From NCBI GenBank assembly GCA_027618625.1, contig JAQCER010000129.1, positions 1 through 7,620 of the forward strand: 7,620 nucleotides of DNA, read 5' to 3'. The stretch comes from Verrucomicrobiota bacterium (GTDB lineage Bacteria; Verrucomicrobiota; Verrucomicrobiia; Verrucomicrobiales; DEV007). A program made the translations under genes and the position numbers. The notes beneath the pieces are model-generated. The model worked only from the letters and a program-made list of their open reading frames with translations. It was not told the DNA's origin and ran no database searches. Shown in pieces: positions 5,677 through 7,620 of this stretch. Positions within the stretch are counted from its first letter, which is position 1; the number at the start of each line of letters is the position of its first letter.

Positions 5677-7161
5677 ATGCTGGTTACATGTAACGAAATG
5701 CGATCGCTTGAGGCTGCCGTTTTTGCCCGGGGTGTGTCAGCGGACAGTCTGATGGAGCGGGTCGGCGAGGGCATGGCCTGGGCCGTGCAGAGGTGGTTTC
5801 CGCAGCCTGGGCGGCTCATCGTCGTGGCGGGAAAGGGGCACAATGCGGGAGATGCGTTTGTCGTGGCCAGGATGTTGCAGGCGATCGGCTGGCAGCTTTC
5901 GGTGCGCAGTCCCTTCGCGATTTCTGAAATGGCGGAACTCACCCGGGCGAAGTGGAGTTTGCTGGGCGAAAATATCGCGGTCGATGGACTGGATGCCGTG
6001 GTTCCCAGTGGTTTGGGACCACTGGTGGTGCTCGACGGTTTGCTTGGAATCGGGGCAAGCGGCGGACTACGCGGTGGGATTCGCGATGCCTGCCGAGTGG
6101 TCAATCGCTTGCGGAAAGAGGCGAGGGGAGTAACGATCGCCGTCGACATTCCGACCGGCGTTGATGGCGATACGGGCGAAGTGGAGCCGGATGCCGTGGT
6201 CGCGGACTATACCTTTACGGTTGCGGCGGCGAAGCGTGGACTTGTTGCCGACGGGGCGACGAATCATGTCGGGAGGATCGTGGTGATTCCTTTGCGTGAG
6301 CTGGAACCAGCGGATGACGGTGCGAGCCCCAGGGTGGCCGATGCGAATCACGTCCGCACGCTTTTGCCTCTACGGGAATTCGACACTCACAAAGGTAAGG
6401 CTGGCCGGGTGGGGCTCATCGCTGGTTCCGTCGGGCTTTCAGGTGCTGCCCGGTTGTCCGCGACGGCGGCCCTTCATGCTGGTGCCGGCTTGGTGACGCT
6501 GTTTGTGCCGACCGCGATCTGGTCGCAGCTGGCGGTTGCCTGTCCGCCGGAGATCATGGTGCGGCCAATGGACGACGTCGGCGAACTCGAAGGATTTTCA
6601 CTGGATGCGATCGGCATTGGCCCGGGACTCGGTCCCGATGTGTCGGCGGAAATGTTGGCACTAGTGTTAAGCAAGTCCGTCCCTATGGTCGTGGATGCCG
6701 ACGCTCTGAATGCCATTGCCCGCAACGGCGTCGACTGTTTGGAAGCAGTGACAGCGCCACGATTGTTGACACCGCATCCGGGAGAGATGGAGAGGCTCCA
6801 ACCCGCAGCGGGCCCATGCCGCGCTGAACAGGCTACGGCATTTACTCAGAGATATCCGGTAACCTTGCTGTTAAAAGGCGCGCGGACGATTGTCACTTCG
6901 CACTCGACACCGCTTTCTTACAATACCTCTGGCGGCCCTGGTATGGGGAGCGGTGGAATGGGAGACGTTCTGACCGGGATTTGCAGCGCTCTCATCGCGC
7001 AAGGGTTGCCAACACATGACGCTGGTGTCGCGGGATCGTGGCTCCTTGGGCGTGCAGCGGAAATCGCAATCTCCCACGATCACGAGTCGGTGGAATCCCT
7101 CAGCGCCAGTGCTGTGATTCGGAACCTCGGGCGGGCGTTCCATTCGCTCGCAGCGGATTGA
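5677..7161 (+). CDS. nnr: Bifunctional NAD(P)H-hydrate epimerase / ADP-dependent NAD(P)H-hydrate dehydratase
   Basis: A YjeF-type fusion that repairs hydrated NADH and NADPH: the N-terminal domain epimerises R- and S-NAD(P)HX, and the C-terminal ribokinase-like domain dehydrates S-NAD(P)HX using ADP. I place the start at 5677 because MLVTCNEMRSLEAAVF matches family N-termini; an in-frame ATG at 5659 would add six residues and lies within a possible -10 box. Numbered from 5677 (494 residues, about normal length), the epimerase domain covers about 1-215, with GKGHNAGDAFVVAR (53-66) and DIPTGVDGDTGE (157-168). The dehydratase domain follows, with HKGKAGR (238-244), IGPGLG (314-319), VDADALN (339-345), TPHPGEM (365-371), KGA (400-402) and SGGMGDVLTG (425-434), in which D430 is the expected catalytic aspartate. 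The phosphate-binding loop of the epimerase is unusual: HNAGDA replaces the common NNGGDG. The protein should be cytoplasmic. It converges on the next gene with a 19-bp gap. Confidence 0.94.
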   Translation: MLVTCNEMRSLEAAVFARGVSADSLMERVGEGMAWAVQRWFPQPGRLIVVAGKGHNAGDAFVVARMLQAIGWQLSVRSPFAISEMAELTRAKWSLLGENIAVDGLDAVVPSGLGPLVVLDGLLGIGASGGLRGGIRDACRVVNRLRKEARGVTIAVDIPTGVDGDTGEVEPDAVVADYTFTVAAAKRGLVADGATNHVGRIVVIPLRELEPADDGASPRVADANHVRTLLPLREFDTHKGKAGRVGLIAGSVGLSGAARLSATAALHAGAGLVTLFVPTAIWSQLAVACPPEIMVRPMDDVGELEGFSLDAIGIGPGLGPDVSAEMLALVLSKSVPMVVDADALNAIARNGVDCLEAVTAPRLLTPHPGEMERLQPAAGPCRAEQATAFTQRYPVTLLLKGARTIVTSHSTPLSYNTSGGPGMGSGGMGDVLTGICSALIAQGLPTHDAGVAGSWLLGRAAEIAISHDHESVESLSASAVIRNLGRAFHSLAAD

Positions 7162-7180
7162 CTTCCGACGTTGCTTTACT

Positions 7181-7620
7181 TTACGGCACGGGTTCCTCGC
7201 TGCCAGCGTAGATCCACTTGATGACCTTGCCCTTCTGCATCAGCGCCTTTGCCTGCGTGGGGAAGATGCCGAAAATGGATTTCGCAGTGTAGTCGACGCG
7301 GCCTACCCAGTAGTGGTCACCACCGATTTTCTCGTAGTAGATGCGTGCCCAGTAGGTGACCATTTTTGGTTTGATCTCGGTAACCTGTCCAGACTCCATG
7401 CTGCGCACCATCACTGGCACCGTGCCATCGACATATTGCAAAGGTGGCTCGCCGACAATCTGACGCGTTTGCGCATCGAGATTGACAGGCTTCGCCGGCA
7501 TCGGGGTGTTGGATGCCGTGGCCATTCCGGGCTGTGGATCGTTTGGCCGATCAATGACCGCAGGCGATTCGATTTCCTCAGGTTCAGAAGCAGCAAGTTC
7601 TTCCTGAGCGGCTTTGAATT
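7181..7620 (-). CDS. Unrecognised protein, C-terminal part (5' end beyond the right edge)
   Basis: The minus-strand frame ends with TAA at 7183-7181 and stays open to the window edge. The ATG at 7525 is therefore probably internal: 31 further in-frame codons precede it, with no stop. These upstream residues are acidic and proline-rich (for example EELAASEPEEIESP and DRPNDPQPG), a typical low-complexity linker, and continue into TPMPAKPVNL. A compact C-terminal domain of about 95 residues follows, rich in aromatic residues and probably mostly beta-strand: VPVMVRSMESGQVTEI, VTYWARIYYEKIGGDHYW, VGRVDYTAKSIFG, then KGKVIKWIYAGSEEPVP at the end. I do not recognise the family and see no catalytic motif. 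A linker ahead of a small C-terminal domain suggests a larger protein, perhaps with a membrane anchor or a different domain outside the window. The gene converges on the NAD(P)HX-repair gene with 19 bp between stops. Confidence 0.7.
   Translation of the reverse strand, partial: FKAAQEELAASEPEEIESPAVIDRPNDPQPGMATASNTPMPAKPVNLDAQTRQIVGEPPLQYVDGTVPVMVRSMESGQVTEIKPKMVTYWARIYYEKIGGDHYWVGRVDYTAKSIFGIFPTQAKALMQKGKVIKWIYAGSEEPVP

Noticed and set aside
7162..7180. Search for a terminator between the two convergent stops at the right end
   Set aside because: The gap is 19 bp with no inverted repeat, so no terminator can be supported there.

Overview
The window looks like ordinary chromosomal DNA from a PVC-superphylum bacterium, most probably Verrucomicrobiota. 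The main reason is the gene set DUF1549/DUF1553 followed by DUF1501, which is abundant in Verrucomicrobiota and Planctomycetota and rare elsewhere. Composition is moderately GC-rich, good Shine-Dalgarno sites are scarce, and the YycJ and NAD(P)HX-repair proteins carry non-standard motif variants. The phylum call is an inference from protein families; there is no rRNA or other marker here. I see no tRNA, rRNA, CRISPR array, transposase, phage gene or att site.

Layout: (1) 1-3576, plus strand, a tight three-gene operon: a DUF1549/DUF1553 protein with a CxxCH motif (its 5' end lies outside the window), a DUF1501 protein with a twin-arginine-like leader (5-bp gap), and a secreted WD40-type beta-propeller (4-bp ATGA overlap). 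(2) 3577-3790, a non-coding gap, AT-richer near its end, probably carrying the promoter of the next gene. (3) 3791-4645, plus strand, a YycJ/WalJ-type metallo-beta-lactamase-fold hydrolase. (4) 4646-4793, a convergent spacer with several short inverted repeats, one of them a reasonable minus-strand terminator. (5) 4794-5597, minus strand, a classical short-chain dehydrogenase. (6) 5598-5676, a divergent promoter region with a 14-bp inverted repeat. (7) 5677-7161, plus strand, a fused NAD(P)HX epimerase/dehydratase. (8) 7181-7620, minus strand, the C-terminal part of an unrecognised protein that runs off the right edge.

How they fit together: only the first three genes form an evident functional unit, probably an exported or envelope-associated complex of unknown function in which the propeller would be a scaffold. 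The other genes look like housekeeping functions: a YycJ-type nuclease or hydrolase, an NAD(P)H-dependent reductase, and repair of damaged NAD(P)H. The reductase and the NAD(P)HX-repair gene share a divergent intergenic region, so co-regulation is possible but not shown. I found no convincing new defence, mobile or biosynthetic system. The DUF1549-DUF1501-WD40 cassette is the part whose biology is least described.
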